Below, piece by piece: positions 7,498-14,625 of a DNA stretch of 17,347 nucleotides (the stretch's first letter is position 1; each line of letters begins with the position of its first letter). Below the pieces are notes generated by a model, which saw only the letters and a program-made list of their open reading frames with translations, made no database searches and was not told where the DNA came from. A program made the translations under genes and the position numbers. The stretch is from assembly GCA_947505565.1 (NCBI GenBank), contig CANNLB010000002.1, positions 1-17,347 on the forward strand, written 5' to 3'. Source of the DNA: Acidobacteriota bacterium (GTDB taxonomy: Bacteria; Acidobacteriota; Terriglobia; Bryobacterales; Bryobacteraceae).

Positions 7498-9810
7498 ATG
7501 TTCCGCATTTTTCTTTCCGCAGTTGCCTTAGCCACTCTCTCCGGTGGCGCCGGGTTCGCTCAGGACGTCGAAGAGCAGGGCCGCGGAGTAGCGCGTGTGA
7601 GTCTTATCTCCGGCGATGTTTCGGTGCGCCGGGGCGATACGAGTGAATGGCTAGCGGCGGCGATAAACGCTCCGCTGCTTTCGGAAGACCGGGTGTTGAC
7701 CGGAGCAGGATCCCGGACTGAAGTCCAGTTTGATTCCAGTAACTTCGCCCGTCTGTCGGCGGGAGTGGAGTTACGGTTGGCCGATATCGAAAATCGACGG
7801 TTTTTGGTTCGCTTGGCGGTGGGCACGATGACGTGGCGGGTGCTGCGCGATCGAGACGCCGAAGTCGAGATCTCAACGCCGAACATCTCGGTACGTCCCA
7901 TGAAGAAAGGGGTTTACCGCGTGTCGGTGCTCGGGGATGGCACGACCGAGGTGACGGTGCGGAACGGCGAAGCCGAAATCTTTACGCCGCAGGGCACAGA
8001 GCGGCTGAAATCCGGCAAGACGCTGCTTGCTCGCGGTACCTCCGCCGATCCCGAGTTCCGTACGGCCGAGGCAATTCCGATGGACGATTTCGACCGTTGG
8101 AACCAGAGCCGCGATCGAGACCTGGAACGGAGCGAAAGCTATCAAAATGTGAGTCGGGACATCTACGGCGCAGAGGACATGGACGGCCACGGCCGGTGGA
8201 TCAACTCGCCGGAGTATGGCCGGGTTTGGGCACCGACGACCAGCGTCGGCTGGGCGCCCTACCGCAACGGTCGCTGGAGTTGGATCGACTACTACGGCTG
8301 GTCGTGGGTGAGCTACGACCAGTGGGGCTGGGCGCCCTATCACTATGGTCGTTGGTACAACCAGGTAGGCATTGGTTGGTGCTGGTGGCCGGGTCGTTCG
8401 AATGCCCGCCACTATTGGAGCCCGGCGCTGGTCGGCTTCTTCGGCTGGGGCGGAGGAGGCGGTTTCGGCGGCGGAATCGGCGTTGGATTTGGGAACTGGG
8501 GCTGGGTGCCGCTGGCGCCGTTTGAGACCTATAACCGTTGGTATGGGAGCCGCTACTATGGTGGCTACCGAAATGGGAATTTTGGTAATAACATCAACAT
8601 CACCAATATTAACGTGACCAATGTCTATCGGAACGCGCGCTTCGACAACGGCGTGACGGTAATCAACGGGCGCGACTTCGGACGGGGATCGGTAAACCAA
8701 ATCCGTTACGACCGAAAAGAACTGAACAACGCTTCGTTTGTGCGGGGCCAACTGCCGGCCACTCCCGACCGGGAAAGCACCCGCTGGAGCGACCGGGCGG
8801 CCAGCGGTCAAGTGGGATCGACGCGCGGCGACGACCGGTTCTATAGCCGGGGCCAGCCCTCTAGGATCGACCGGGTTCCGTTCGAAAACCAGCGGACGGC
8901 GATGGGCGAAGTTTCGCGCCGGACGTTTGGCAGTGAGATCGCAAACCGCACGCCGACCGAAAGCCGAGGCGGCACATCCGGCGGTGGTGGCAACATAATG
9001 GAGCGGGGCGGAGCCCGCCCCGAACAACCCGCCGAGCGACGTGGCGATACGGTCCGGAGTGGCGATGGCAACACCGACGGATGGCGGCGGTCGAGCGATG
9101 GCGGAACGCGCGCCGTCGCTCCTTCGACCCCCGGCGACAGGATCCGTGGGGGCGGGGAATCGGTGACGCGCGGAGAATCGAACCGCGGCGGGGATACCGG
9201 CGGATGGCGGCGCTTCGGGGATGCCTCGACACCGCGTAACGACACAGGTGCAACGGGCGGCGCGACGCGCGGCGAGATGAACCGGGGCGGCACAACGACT
9301 CGCGGGAACGATACCGGCTGGGGTCGCTTTGGCACCACCCGAGCGGACGATGCGGGATCCCGCAATCAGACGATCCCCGACCGGGGCACGACCCGCGGCG
9401 GAGACACGGGCCGGAGCACGGAACGGCAAACGATTCCGGATCGGGGGAGCCGGAGCGGCGACTTTGGCCGGAGCGCGGAACGGCAAACGATTCCGGATCG
9501 GGGGAGCCGCAACGGCGACTTTGGCCGGAGCACGGAACGGCAAACGATTCCGGATCGGGGGAGCCGGAGCGGCGACTTTGGCCGGAGCACGGAACGGCAA
9601 ACGATTCCGGATCGGGGGAGCCGCAACGGCGATTTCGGTCGGAGCGTGGAGCGGCAGACAATCCCGGATCGCGAGAGCCGGGGCGGTGATTCGGGCGGAT
9701 CGCGGGTCGGCGGCCCGGTGATTCGGGAACGTTCAAATGATGGAGGGGGTTCCCGCGGTGGTGACGCCGCCGGAAGCGCCCCGCGCGGCGGCGGGGGCCG
9801 AAACAAGTAA
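7498..9810 (+). CDS. Secreted FecR-domain protein with aromatic-rich region and C-terminal tandem repeats
   Basis: A 770-residue exported protein. Residues 1-21 are a signal peptide (cleavage likely after GFA). Residues about 35-185 are a FecR-type beta domain (VSLISGDVSVRRGD; LSEDRVLTGAGSRTEVQFD; LKSGKTLLARG). In FecR proteins of Bacteroidetes and Proteobacteria this domain relays signals, but here there is no transmembrane helix or sigma-factor partner nearby, so the role is probably structural or surface-related. Residues about 225-300 carry a Trp/Tyr-rich repeat (GRVWAP, GWAPYRNGRWSW, WGWAPYHYGRWY) resembling the DUF6600-type region. Gly-rich (316-335) and Asn/Thr-rich (363-377) stretches follow. 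From about 440 onward the chain is low-complexity Arg/Gly/Ser/Asp, and residues 642-736 are a 19-residue tandem repeat. The C-terminal half is likely disordered and basic. A strong GGAGGA precedes the start and a hairpin follows the stop. Exact function is unknown. Confidence 0.85.
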   Translation: MFRIFLSAVALATLSGGAGFAQDVEEQGRGVARVSLISGDVSVRRGDTSEWLAAAINAPLLSEDRVLTGAGSRTEVQFDSSNFARLSAGVELRLADIENRRFLVRLAVGTMTWRVLRDRDAEVEISTPNISVRPMKKGVYRVSVLGDGTTEVTVRNGEAEIFTPQGTERLKSGKTLLARGTSADPEFRTAEAIPMDDFDRWNQSRDRDLERSESYQNVSRDIYGAEDMDGHGRWINSPEYGRVWAPTTSVGWAPYRNGRWSWIDYYGWSWVSYDQWGWAPYHYGRWYNQVGIGWCWWPGRSNARHYWSPALVGFFGWGGGGGFGGGIGVGFGNWGWVPLAPFETYNRWYGSRYYGGYRNGNFGNNINITNINVTNVYRNARFDNGVTVINGRDFGRGSVNQIRYDRKELNNASFVRGQLPATPDRESTRWSDRAASGQVGSTRGDDRFYSRGQPSRIDRVPFENQRTAMGEVSRRTFGSEIANRTPTESRGGTSGGGGNIMERGGARPEQPAERRGDTVRSGDGNTDGWRRSSDGGTRAVAPSTPGDRIRGGGESVTRGESNRGGDTGGWRRFGDASTPRNDTGATGGATRGEMNRGGTTTRGNDTGWGRFGTTRADDAGSRNQTIPDRGTTRGGDTGRSTERQTIPDRGSRSGDFGRSAERQTIPDRGSRNGDFGRSTERQTIPDRGSRSGDFGRSTERQTIPDRGSRNGDFGRSVERQTIPDRESRGGDSGGSRVGGPVIRERSNDGGGSRGGDAAGSAPRGGGGRNK
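9421..9705 (+). repeat. Five 57-base tandem repeats encoding a 19-residue unit
   Basis: Units begin at 9421, 9478, 9535, 9592 and 9649; the fifth is diverged. Each encodes ERQTIPDRGSRxGDFGRSx. Units 1 and 3 differ at one base and share Ser at the variable position; units 2 and 4 share Asn there. The array therefore looks like a 114-base pair-of-units that was duplicated after the two units had diverged. A further degenerate copy (QTIPDRG) lies just upstream. The repeat keeps the reading frame and lies inside the FecR-domain gene. Confidence 0.93.
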
Positions 9811-10077
9811 GGATACCGAAGAGCGGTCCTCCGATGGCCGCTCTTCTTCGCTATTACCCGTGATTGGATCGCGGAGCGAAGCGGCAAGGTCGAAGGCATC
9901 CTTTCCACCAACCGGGTCGAGCGGTGTAAAATCGAAGCTCGTGGAAATGTTGGTCGAAGCGAAGGGCACGAACAATCGGGCCAAGCCAACCCGATACTTG
10001 ACGCACCGGTATCTAGATGACCTTCTGCGCCTTCGGTTCCAAGAGTTGACATAATACATATTCTGCGAAGTTCTGGA
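9811..10077. other. Longest gap between genes (267 bases)
   Basis: Apart from the hairpin at 9818-9846, this gap shows nothing that I can assign. Short open frames on both strands lack ribosome-binding sites and familiar motifs. Bases 10045-10065 are a local AT-rich island with TTGACA (10046-10051) and TATTCT (10059-10064). They are too close together to be one promoter, though either could belong to the promoter of the glycosyltransferase gene. Confidence 0.4.
9818..9852 (+). terminator. Hairpin after the FecR-domain gene
   Basis: GAAGAGCGG (9818-9826) and CCGCTCTTC (9838-9846) are exact inverted complements with an 11-base loop; one wobble and one further pair can extend the stem inward. 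It begins 7 bases after the stop. The following TTCGCTATT is only moderately T-rich, so it is a weak intrinsic terminator or an mRNA 3'-end stabiliser. Confidence 0.5.
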
Positions 10078-10764
10078 TTGCACGTTTCCGTCATCATTCC
10101 CACCCTTAATGAAGAGATCGCGCTGCCCGGGCTCATCGACGCCCTGCGGCGTATCGACCATTCGATCGAGCTCATTGTGGCCGATGGCGGGAGCGATGAC
10201 CGAACCTGTGAAGTTGCTGGCGCTGCCGATCGACTGGTAACCACCGCGAAAGGTCGTGGTGCCCAACAAGCCGCTGGCGCATCGATCGCGACCGGAGAAG
10301 TACTCTGGTTCTTGCACGCAGACTCCACGCCCAACGCCAATTCAGTCTCCGCTATCCGCGACGCCCTCGTCGACCCCTCGACGGTCGGAGGAAACTTCAC
10401 TCTCCGTTTTGAAGGCGACAGCCAGGCCGCGCGTACCTTGACCCGGATCTATCCTCTGTTTCGCCCCTTGGGCCTTTGCTACGGCGATTCCGGCATCTTC
10501 GTTCGCCGCCAGACGTACGAGGCAGTCGGCGGTTTCAGCCCCTTGCAGCTGTTCGAGGATGTTGACCTCGTGAAGCGTCTGCATCGAGCCGGGCGCGTCG
10601 TACGACTGCCGTGTGTCCTAAAAACGTCCTGCCGTCGCTTCGAACATCGAAACGTTTTGGGCATGTTTGCCCATTGGACGGTGCTGCAAATTCTCTATTG
10701 GTTGGGTGTCAAGCCCGACTGGTTAGCCCGGCGCTACGCGCCGATTCGGGAGCATTCGAAATGA
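10078..10764 (+). CDS. TIGR04283-type family 2 glycosyltransferase
   Basis: A 228-residue GT-A fold glycosyltransferase resembling the family called TIGR04283, which is associated with arsenosugar biosynthesis in some genomes but is much wider in distribution. Seen: VSVIIPTLNEE (3-13), the nucleotide-binding VADGGSDD (34-41), KGRGAQQAAGA (58-68), the metal-binding WFLHADST (77-84), GGNFTLRFEG (104-113), GDSGIFVRRQTYEAVGGF (136-153) and the acceptor/catalytic region LFEDVDLVKRL (158-168). The C-terminus (YWLGVKPDWLARRY) also fits the family. Start is TTG at 10078: an in-frame stop at 10018 limits extension, no ATG lies between, and GAAG (10067-10070) is a weak ribosome-binding site. The stop overlaps the ATG of the SDR gene by 4 bases. 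Donor and acceptor are unknown; no arsenic genes are in the window. Confidence 0.85.
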   Translation: MHVSVIIPTLNEEIALPGLIDALRRIDHSIELIVADGGSDDRTCEVAGAADRLVTTAKGRGAQQAAGASIATGEVLWFLHADSTPNANSVSAIRDALVDPSTVGGNFTLRFEGDSQAARTLTRIYPLFRPLGLCYGDSGIFVRRQTYEAVGGFSPLQLFEDVDLVKRLHRAGRVVRLPCVLKTSCRRFEHRNVLGMFAHWTVLQILYWLGVKPDWLARRYAPIREHSK

Positions 10765-11705
10765 TCTTGGTGACAGGTGGTACCGGAACGGTTGGCCGCC
10801 AAATGGTGCCCGCCTTGGCTCGTCTCATGCCGAGCGAGGAGATTCGGCTTCTACGGCGGCCCAGCGCGGACATCCGATTGCCGGGATTGGGCCTTTCAAC
10901 CGACGATCGATGCGCCTTACAAAGCCAGGTACGCGTGATCATTCACTGCGCCGCGGAAGTCCGTTTCAACCTTCCACTCGATGAGGTCAGGGCCACAAAT
11001 CTGGAAGGAACTCGGCAAATGCTCGAGTTTGCCCATGGTTGCCCCCATCTCAATCGATTCGCCCACGTGAGTACGCTCTATATTGCCGGGCGGCGCGAAG
11101 GCTGGGTTCGAGAAGAGCCTCTAACGCACAATGCCGGCTATTTCAATACTTACGCCCAGTCCAAGCACGAAGCCGAAGCACTTGTCCTATCCGAGAAACG
11201 GTTACCCGTTTCCATCCATCGACTCAGTTCTGTCATGGGGGGGGGCGGCCACGTCGAACAAGTAATTCGGATGATACCGTTCAGTTCGGAGTTTCCGATG
11301 TTACCCGGCCAACCTCACGTTCCGGTTGACTTAGTAAGCTCAGAATGGACGGGTCAAGCCTTAAGTTTGCTGATTGCCAAACATTTTCAAGTGGGAGCGA
11401 TTCGCCACTTATGCACGGGACCGGACGCGGCACCAACTTTTGGCGAAATCATGGACATTGCGTATGGCACCCACGGGCGCCGCCCGAAGTTAGTCCCGGT
11501 AGCGATGTTTGAATGGGCGCTGAGGGCCGCTGCGAGTTCCCGGGAATGGCGGGCGTTGGCTGGCTTGGCGACGTTTTTACCGCACTTAGCCGTCGCCCAA
11601 CCGTTTGACCCGGGAGCAACCGGGGAAATCCTTTCCCACGCCGGCCTCGCCCCCCTGCATGGCCGTGAACTCCTGGCCGCGGCGATGGCGGAGGTCCTCG
11701 CCTAA
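10761..11705 (+). CDS. NAD(P)-dependent SDR/epimerase-type oxidoreductase
   Basis: A 314-residue extended SDR protein. TGGTGTVG (5-12) is the dinucleotide-binding turn, IIHCAAEVRF (60-69) the fourth strand, TNLEGTRQML (79-88) the usual following helix, VSTLYIAG (103-110) the strand with the catalytic Ser/Thr, and Y131-AQS-K135 the intact YxxxK active site. The pattern AAEVRF, NLEGT and STLYIAG is like the thioester-reductase/fatty-acyl-reductase-like (NAD_binding_4) side of the family more than sugar epimerases, but this is uncertain. ATG at 10761 is chosen because it overlaps the glycosyltransferase stop (ATGA) and starts right at the Rossmann strand; a longer in-frame start at 10611 would lie inside the glycosyltransferase gene. 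Translation is probably coupled, suggesting a shared pathway. The TAA shares two bases with the stop of the convergent lipoprotein gene. Confidence 0.83.
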   Translation: MILVTGGTGTVGRQMVPALARLMPSEEIRLLRRPSADIRLPGLGLSTDDRCALQSQVRVIIHCAAEVRFNLPLDEVRATNLEGTRQMLEFAHGCPHLNRFAHVSTLYIAGRREGWVREEPLTHNAGYFNTYAQSKHEAEALVLSEKRLPVSIHRLSSVMGGGGHVEQVIRMIPFSSEFPMLPGQPHVPVDLVSSEWTGQALSLLIAKHFQVGAIRHLCTGPDAAPTFGEIMDIAYGTHGRRPKLVPVAMFEWALRAAASSREWRALAGLATFLPHLAVAQPFDPGATGEILSHAGLAPLHGRELLAAAMAEVLA

Positions 11706-12607
11706 AGCGTTCCCGCGTTCTCCCGGGTAATGCGCCGAACCGGCAGATCCAACCGCCGCGTCGGTGTCTCTCCGCGCAGCTTCAACGCCAGCGAGCGCAC
11801 CGCCTCATATCCAATTCGGTCGGGATCCTGCACTAGCATTACGTCGAGAGCACCCGCGTTCAGCGCCCCCCGATGCACGTCGCTGTTATCAAACGTCACC
11901 ACCTTCACCTTACCCGCCAATCCGCGGCTCTCGACCGCCTGAAGAATCCCAATTGAAGCCGCCTCGCTCGACCCGAACATCGCTTGTAAGCCCGGTTGCG
12001 CCGTCAGGATATTCTCCGCCGCCGCCCGCGAGCGCGCGCGTTCCCCCATGCCGAACTGCCGCGCCACCAGCCGTACCCCAGGAAACTCCTTCGCCAACGT
12101 CTGCTCAAAACCCCGCTCCCGTAACCCTGTCGACGCCCCGCCCGGCTTCTGCATCACCATGGCGGTAGTTCCCTGCCCCTGCAGCAACCTTCCAATCTCC
12201 CGCGCCGCCAAACATCCTGCCGCAAAATTATCCGTCGCGACAAAGGTCACGTAGTTTTCCAAATTGACCGCCGAATCAAAAACACTCACAGGAATTCCGG
12301 CTGCGATCGCCCGTTCGAGAGGGGCAACCAGCGCGCGCTCATCGGTGGCCGAAATCGCCAACGCGTCCACCCGTTGCGCCACAAACGCATCCACAATCTG
12401 AATCTGGCGCGAATGGTCGGTCTCCTCGTTTGGCCCGTTCCAAAGAACCTCCACGCCAAACTCTTTGGCGGCGCGATCCACCCCGCCGTGAATGGAAACG
12501 AAAAAGAGATGAGCGGTCGCTTTGGGAACGACCGCGATGCGGGGTAGACCGCGCCGGGCGCAAGAGCCTAGCAGCGCGGCAGCAAACAGAGTTCGACGAG
12601 GCAGCAC
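11702..12607 (-). CDS. Lipoprotein sugar-type periplasmic binding protein (LacI/RbsB fold)
   Basis: A 301-residue type I periplasmic binding protein of the kind that feeds sugar ABC transporters. The N-terminus MLPRRTLFAAALLGSC has two arginines, a hydrophobic core and a lipobox LGSC with C16 as the lipid-attached residue. After it come RIAVVPKATAHLFFVSIHGGV (first strand and ligand loop, similar to IAVIPK.TTNPFW in sugar binders), DALAISATDERALVAPLERA (81-100), GIPVSVFDSAV (103-113) with the binding Asp, TDNFAAGCLAAREIG, VVTFDNSD, and LDVMLVQDPDRIGYEAV near the C-terminus. No ABC ATPase or permease is in the window, so it is either an orphan, or its transporter is elsewhere, or it acts as a sensor. 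Start is GTG at 12607; TATGCT stands 6 bases before it and no Shine-Dalgarno is seen. It lies 15 bases after the YkgJ-type gene. Confidence 0.85.
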   Translation of the reverse strand: MLPRRTLFAAALLGSCARRGLPRIAVVPKATAHLFFVSIHGGVDRAAKEFGVEVLWNGPNEETDHSRQIQIVDAFVAQRVDALAISATDERALVAPLERAIAAGIPVSVFDSAVNLENYVTFVATDNFAAGCLAAREIGRLLQGQGTTAMVMQKPGGASTGLRERGFEQTLAKEFPGVRLVARQFGMGERARSRAAAENILTAQPGLQAMFGSSEAASIGILQAVESRGLAGKVKVVTFDNSDVHRGALNAGALDVMLVQDPDRIGYEAVRSLALKLRGETPTRRLDLPVRRITRENAGTL

Positions 12608-12613
12608 CCCGCT

Positions 12614-12619
12614 AGCATA
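12614..12619 (-). promoter_or_regulatory. TATGCT element 6 bases before the lipoprotein start
   Basis: In the 15-base gap between the YkgJ-type gene and the binding-protein gene, TATGCT (minus strand) is followed by 6 bases and then GTG at 12607. It fits the TANNNT -10 pattern at leaderless spacing. The evidence is position only, and no -35 box was found. Confidence 0.25.
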
Positions 12620-12622
12620 CGC

Positions 12623-13150
12623 CTAAACAGTGCGTTGAAAATCGGTCTCGTCCTTCCACGCCTCCAGCGTGTTGTAGACGATCGGACAGTAGGTCGCCCG
12701 ATCCGGCATCTCCCACATCCGCCACGCCAGCGATCCAGGCCCGCTCGTCAGATGCGGAAAATGTCGGCAAGCCGTTGGTCGATGCCGATAGATCAGGCAC
12801 TCATTGCCGTGGAGAAACACGCAACTGCCGTCCTCGTTCCGCCTCAGAATCATGCCTTCATCGGCCGACTCTTCGACGCACTCCTCCATGAAATCGTTCA
12901 CACGCATCCCCGCGCCCTTGGCCACGGATTCAATCTCGCGCTCCTGCAAACGCGCCGTCGCACTCCGGCAGCAGTTCGCACACGAAAGGCATTCGGTCTT
13001 TTTTTCGATATCGTCAGAAATAATCTTTAATCGCCGCTCGACGATAGCGTGCCGCTTCATGTGAAGGCGCAAACGCAGGTTTTCGTCGCGTTTCAATTCG
13101 CCGAGACGCTTTATTTGGACGAGGTCGGTAACGAGAGGACGTTCACTCAT
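12623..13150 (-). CDS. YkgJ-type cysteine-cluster protein (PF03692)
   Basis: A 175-residue cytosolic protein of the CxxCxxCC zinc/iron-chelating family; the biochemical role is not established. The hallmark is C54-LS-C57-AN-C60-C61, followed by further conserved cysteines C110 and C118 (GSCVFLHGNECLIY), C128 (RPTACRHFP) and C155 (TYCPIV). This arrangement would suit binding of an Fe-S cluster or a metal ion. The first 50 residues are a charged helix. ATG at 13150 (MSERPLVTD) is chosen because an in-frame extension to 13489 would lie inside the divergent purC gene. AGAGG sits only 1-2 bases before this ATG, too close for a normal ribosome-binding site. The gene is divergent from purC across 30 bases and is probably co-transcribed with the lipoprotein gene. 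Confidence 0.87.
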   Translation of the reverse strand: MSERPLVTDLVQIKRLGELKRDENLRLRLHMKRHAIVERRLKIISDDIEKKTECLSCANCCRSATARLQEREIESVAKGAGMRVNDFMEECVEESADEGMILRRNEDGSCVFLHGNECLIYRHRPTACRHFPHLTSGPGSLAWRMWEMPDRATYCPIVYNTLEAWKDETDFQRTV

Positions 13151-13155
13151 ACCTC

Positions 13156-13161
13156 TATAAT
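13156..13161 (+). promoter_or_regulatory. Consensus -10 (TATAAT) for purC
   Basis: A perfect TATAAT lies in the 30-base gap between the divergent YkgJ-type gene and purC, 19 bases before ATG at 13181. The transcript would have a leader of about 12 bases without a good Shine-Dalgarno. No recognisable -35 is present at 16-18 bases upstream, where the sequence is already inside the YkgJ-type gene. Confidence 0.45.
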
Positions 13162-13180
13162 GAAGTATTCCTGACTGCTT

Positions 13181-14068
13181 ATGAGTTTGCTGATTGAAAG
13201 CCACCTTCCGGGAGTTAAACTCCTTCGCCGCGGTAAAGTTCGCGATGTCTACGAAATCACCCCCACTCAGCTTCTGATGGTGGCCACCGACCGCGTGTCG
13301 GCCTTTGACGTCATCCTCGGAAGCGGCATCCCGGACAAGGGCCGGGTGCTGACCCAACTCTCCCTCTTTTGGTTCGATTTTCTCCGGGACGTCGTTCCGA
13401 ACCATATCATCAGTACCGATGTCGACGAGTTCCCCGAGCCTTTGCAGCCGTTCCGCGACCAGCTTGAAGGCCGGTCGATGTTCATTCATCGAGCGAAGAT
13501 GGTGGACGTGGAGTGCGTGGCGCGCGGCTATTTGTCCGGTTCCGGCTGGAAGGAGTACCAGCAGTCAGGCACCATCTGCGGCATTCCGCTGCCGGCTGGC
13601 TTGCGCGATGGAGACCGGCTCCCTTCCCCCATTTTTACTCCTGCCACCAAAGCCACCACCGGCCACGACGAGAACATCCCTTTTGAGCATGTCGTCGAGA
13701 GCGTCGGGATCAAACTAGCCAGCCAGCTTCGCGATCTCACGCTGAAAATCTACGACCGCGCCGCCGCCTACGCCGAAACTCGCGGCATCATCCTAGCAGA
13801 CACTAAGTTCGAGTTCGGCTACGTCGACGGCCGTTTGGTCGTCGCCGATGAGGTTCTCACCTCGGACAGCTCGCGTTTCTGGCCCCGCGCCACCTACAAA
13901 CCCGGCGGACCGCAGCCTTCCTACGATAAACAGTACGTGCGCGACTACCTCGAAACGCTCGGCTGGAACAAGCAGGAACCCGGCCCGGAACTGCCCGATG
14001 AGGTCGTCGCCAAAACTCGCGAAAAATACGTCGAGGCCTATCGTGTCCTGACCGGTAAAAAACTGTGA
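13181..14068 (+). CDS. purC: Phosphoribosylaminoimidazole-succinocarboxamide synthase
   Basis: Cytosolic SAICAR synthase: condenses CAIR and aspartate with ATP hydrolysis in purine synthesis. The 295-residue length is that of the longer, yeast Ade1-like form, not the short bacterial form of about 240. Seen: LRRGKVRDVYEI (15-26), the ATP-binding start; ATDRVSAFDVILG.GIPDKG (35-54); ECVARGYLSGSGWKEY (111-126), a family signature; FTPATKATTGHDENI (152-166); the ILADTKFEFG segment and LTSDSSRFWP near the end, which hold the metal and substrate contacts. All expected motifs are intact. ATG at 13181 starts right at the family N-terminus (SLLIESHLPGVKLL). It is first of a plus-strand run; its TGA overlaps the GTG start of the cvpA-like gene by 4 bases. 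Confidence 0.97.
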   Translation: MSLLIESHLPGVKLLRRGKVRDVYEITPTQLLMVATDRVSAFDVILGSGIPDKGRVLTQLSLFWFDFLRDVVPNHIISTDVDEFPEPLQPFRDQLEGRSMFIHRAKMVDVECVARGYLSGSGWKEYQQSGTICGIPLPAGLRDGDRLPSPIFTPATKATTGHDENIPFEHVVESVGIKLASQLRDLTLKIYDRAAAYAETRGIILADTKFEFGYVDGRLVVADEVLTSDSSRFWPRATYKPGGPQPSYDKQYVRDYLETLGWNKQEPGPELPDEVVAKTREKYVEAYRVLTGKKL

Positions 14069-14619
14069 ACCTGCTCGACCTCGTGTTCGGCGTGATCCTT
14101 TTGATCTCTGTCTTCTCCGGCTTTCAAAAGGGATTCGCTCGCATCGGCATTGGAATGGCCGCCACGATTCTCGCGGTTCTTCTCGCCGCGCTGTACTATG
14201 CCGAAGCGGGGAGGCCATTGCGGGAATATACCAGTTCGGTCGGCGTCGCAAATTTCTTGGGCTATCTTGGGATCTTCACCGCTGTTCTGATCGTCGGGGC
14301 GCTTCTCGGCCACGCCGCCACGAAGTTTTTCAAATGGGTCGGCCTGTCCTGGCTCAATCGGGCGCTCGGCGGTGCCGTCGGGCTTCTCCGCGGACTCCTC
14401 ATCGCTATCGTCATCCTCATGGCTTCTAGCGCGTTCCTGCCCGGAGATCCACCCAGTCTCGTTGTCCGTTCCACTCTCGCCCCTTACCTGCTCGACTCAT
14501 CGAAAATTCTGTCGAACGTAATGCCCAAAGAGTTCAAACAAGAGTTTTTGAAAAACTACGACAAGGCCAAGAAAGCCTGGTTCGATCCGTTTCGCGATCA
14601 GATCCGCCGCATTGAATAG
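14065..14619 (+). CDS. CvpA-family inner-membrane protein
   Basis: A 184-residue integral membrane protein of the CvpA (colicin V production) family, whose members are tied to envelope stress tolerance and, in several bacteria, lie next to purine genes such as purF. Four hydrophobic helices are visible at about 3-19, 25-43, 63-83 and 100-122. The family pattern of a first helix followed by SGFQKGFAR (17-25), and LNRALGGAVGLLRGLLIA (96-113), is clear. The last 60 residues are soluble and charged (EFKQEFLKNYDKAKKAW). GTG at 14065 overlaps the purC stop, so translation is probably coupled and the start is well placed. The purC neighbour fits the family's usual company. Confidence 0.88.
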   Translation: MNLLDLVFGVILLISVFSGFQKGFARIGIGMAATILAVLLAALYYAEAGRPLREYTSSVGVANFLGYLGIFTAVLIVGALLGHAATKFFKWVGLSWLNRALGGAVGLLRGLLIAIVILMASSAFLPGDPPSLVVRSTLAPYLLDSSKILSNVMPKEFKQEFLKNYDKAKKAWFDPFRDQIRRIE

Positions 14620-14625
14620 TCCCCT

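Noticed and set aside
7873..9600. 575-codon open frame on the minus strand opposite the FecR-domain gene
   Set aside because: It is a by-product of the GC-rich repeats and Arg/Gly codons of the plus-strand gene. Its translation is repetitive Pro/Ala/Arg with no family motif, no ribosome-binding site and no conserved start.
9421..9705. CRISPR array
   Set aside because: Repeats are contiguous with no spacers, keep a reading frame and encode part of a secreted protein.
9737..10054. Small gene in the 9811-10077 gap (105 codons, plus strand)
   Set aside because: It begins inside the FecR-domain gene in another frame, lacks a ribosome-binding site and shows no familiar pattern.
10046..10074. TTGACA at 10046-10051 as the -35 of a standard promoter
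   Set aside because: At 16-18 bases downstream the sequence (AGTTCT region) does not resemble a -10, and the nearby TATTCT is only 7 bases away.
13151..13489. Longer YkgJ-type protein starting at 13489
   Set aside because: The extension is antisense to the conserved start of purC and carries no family features.
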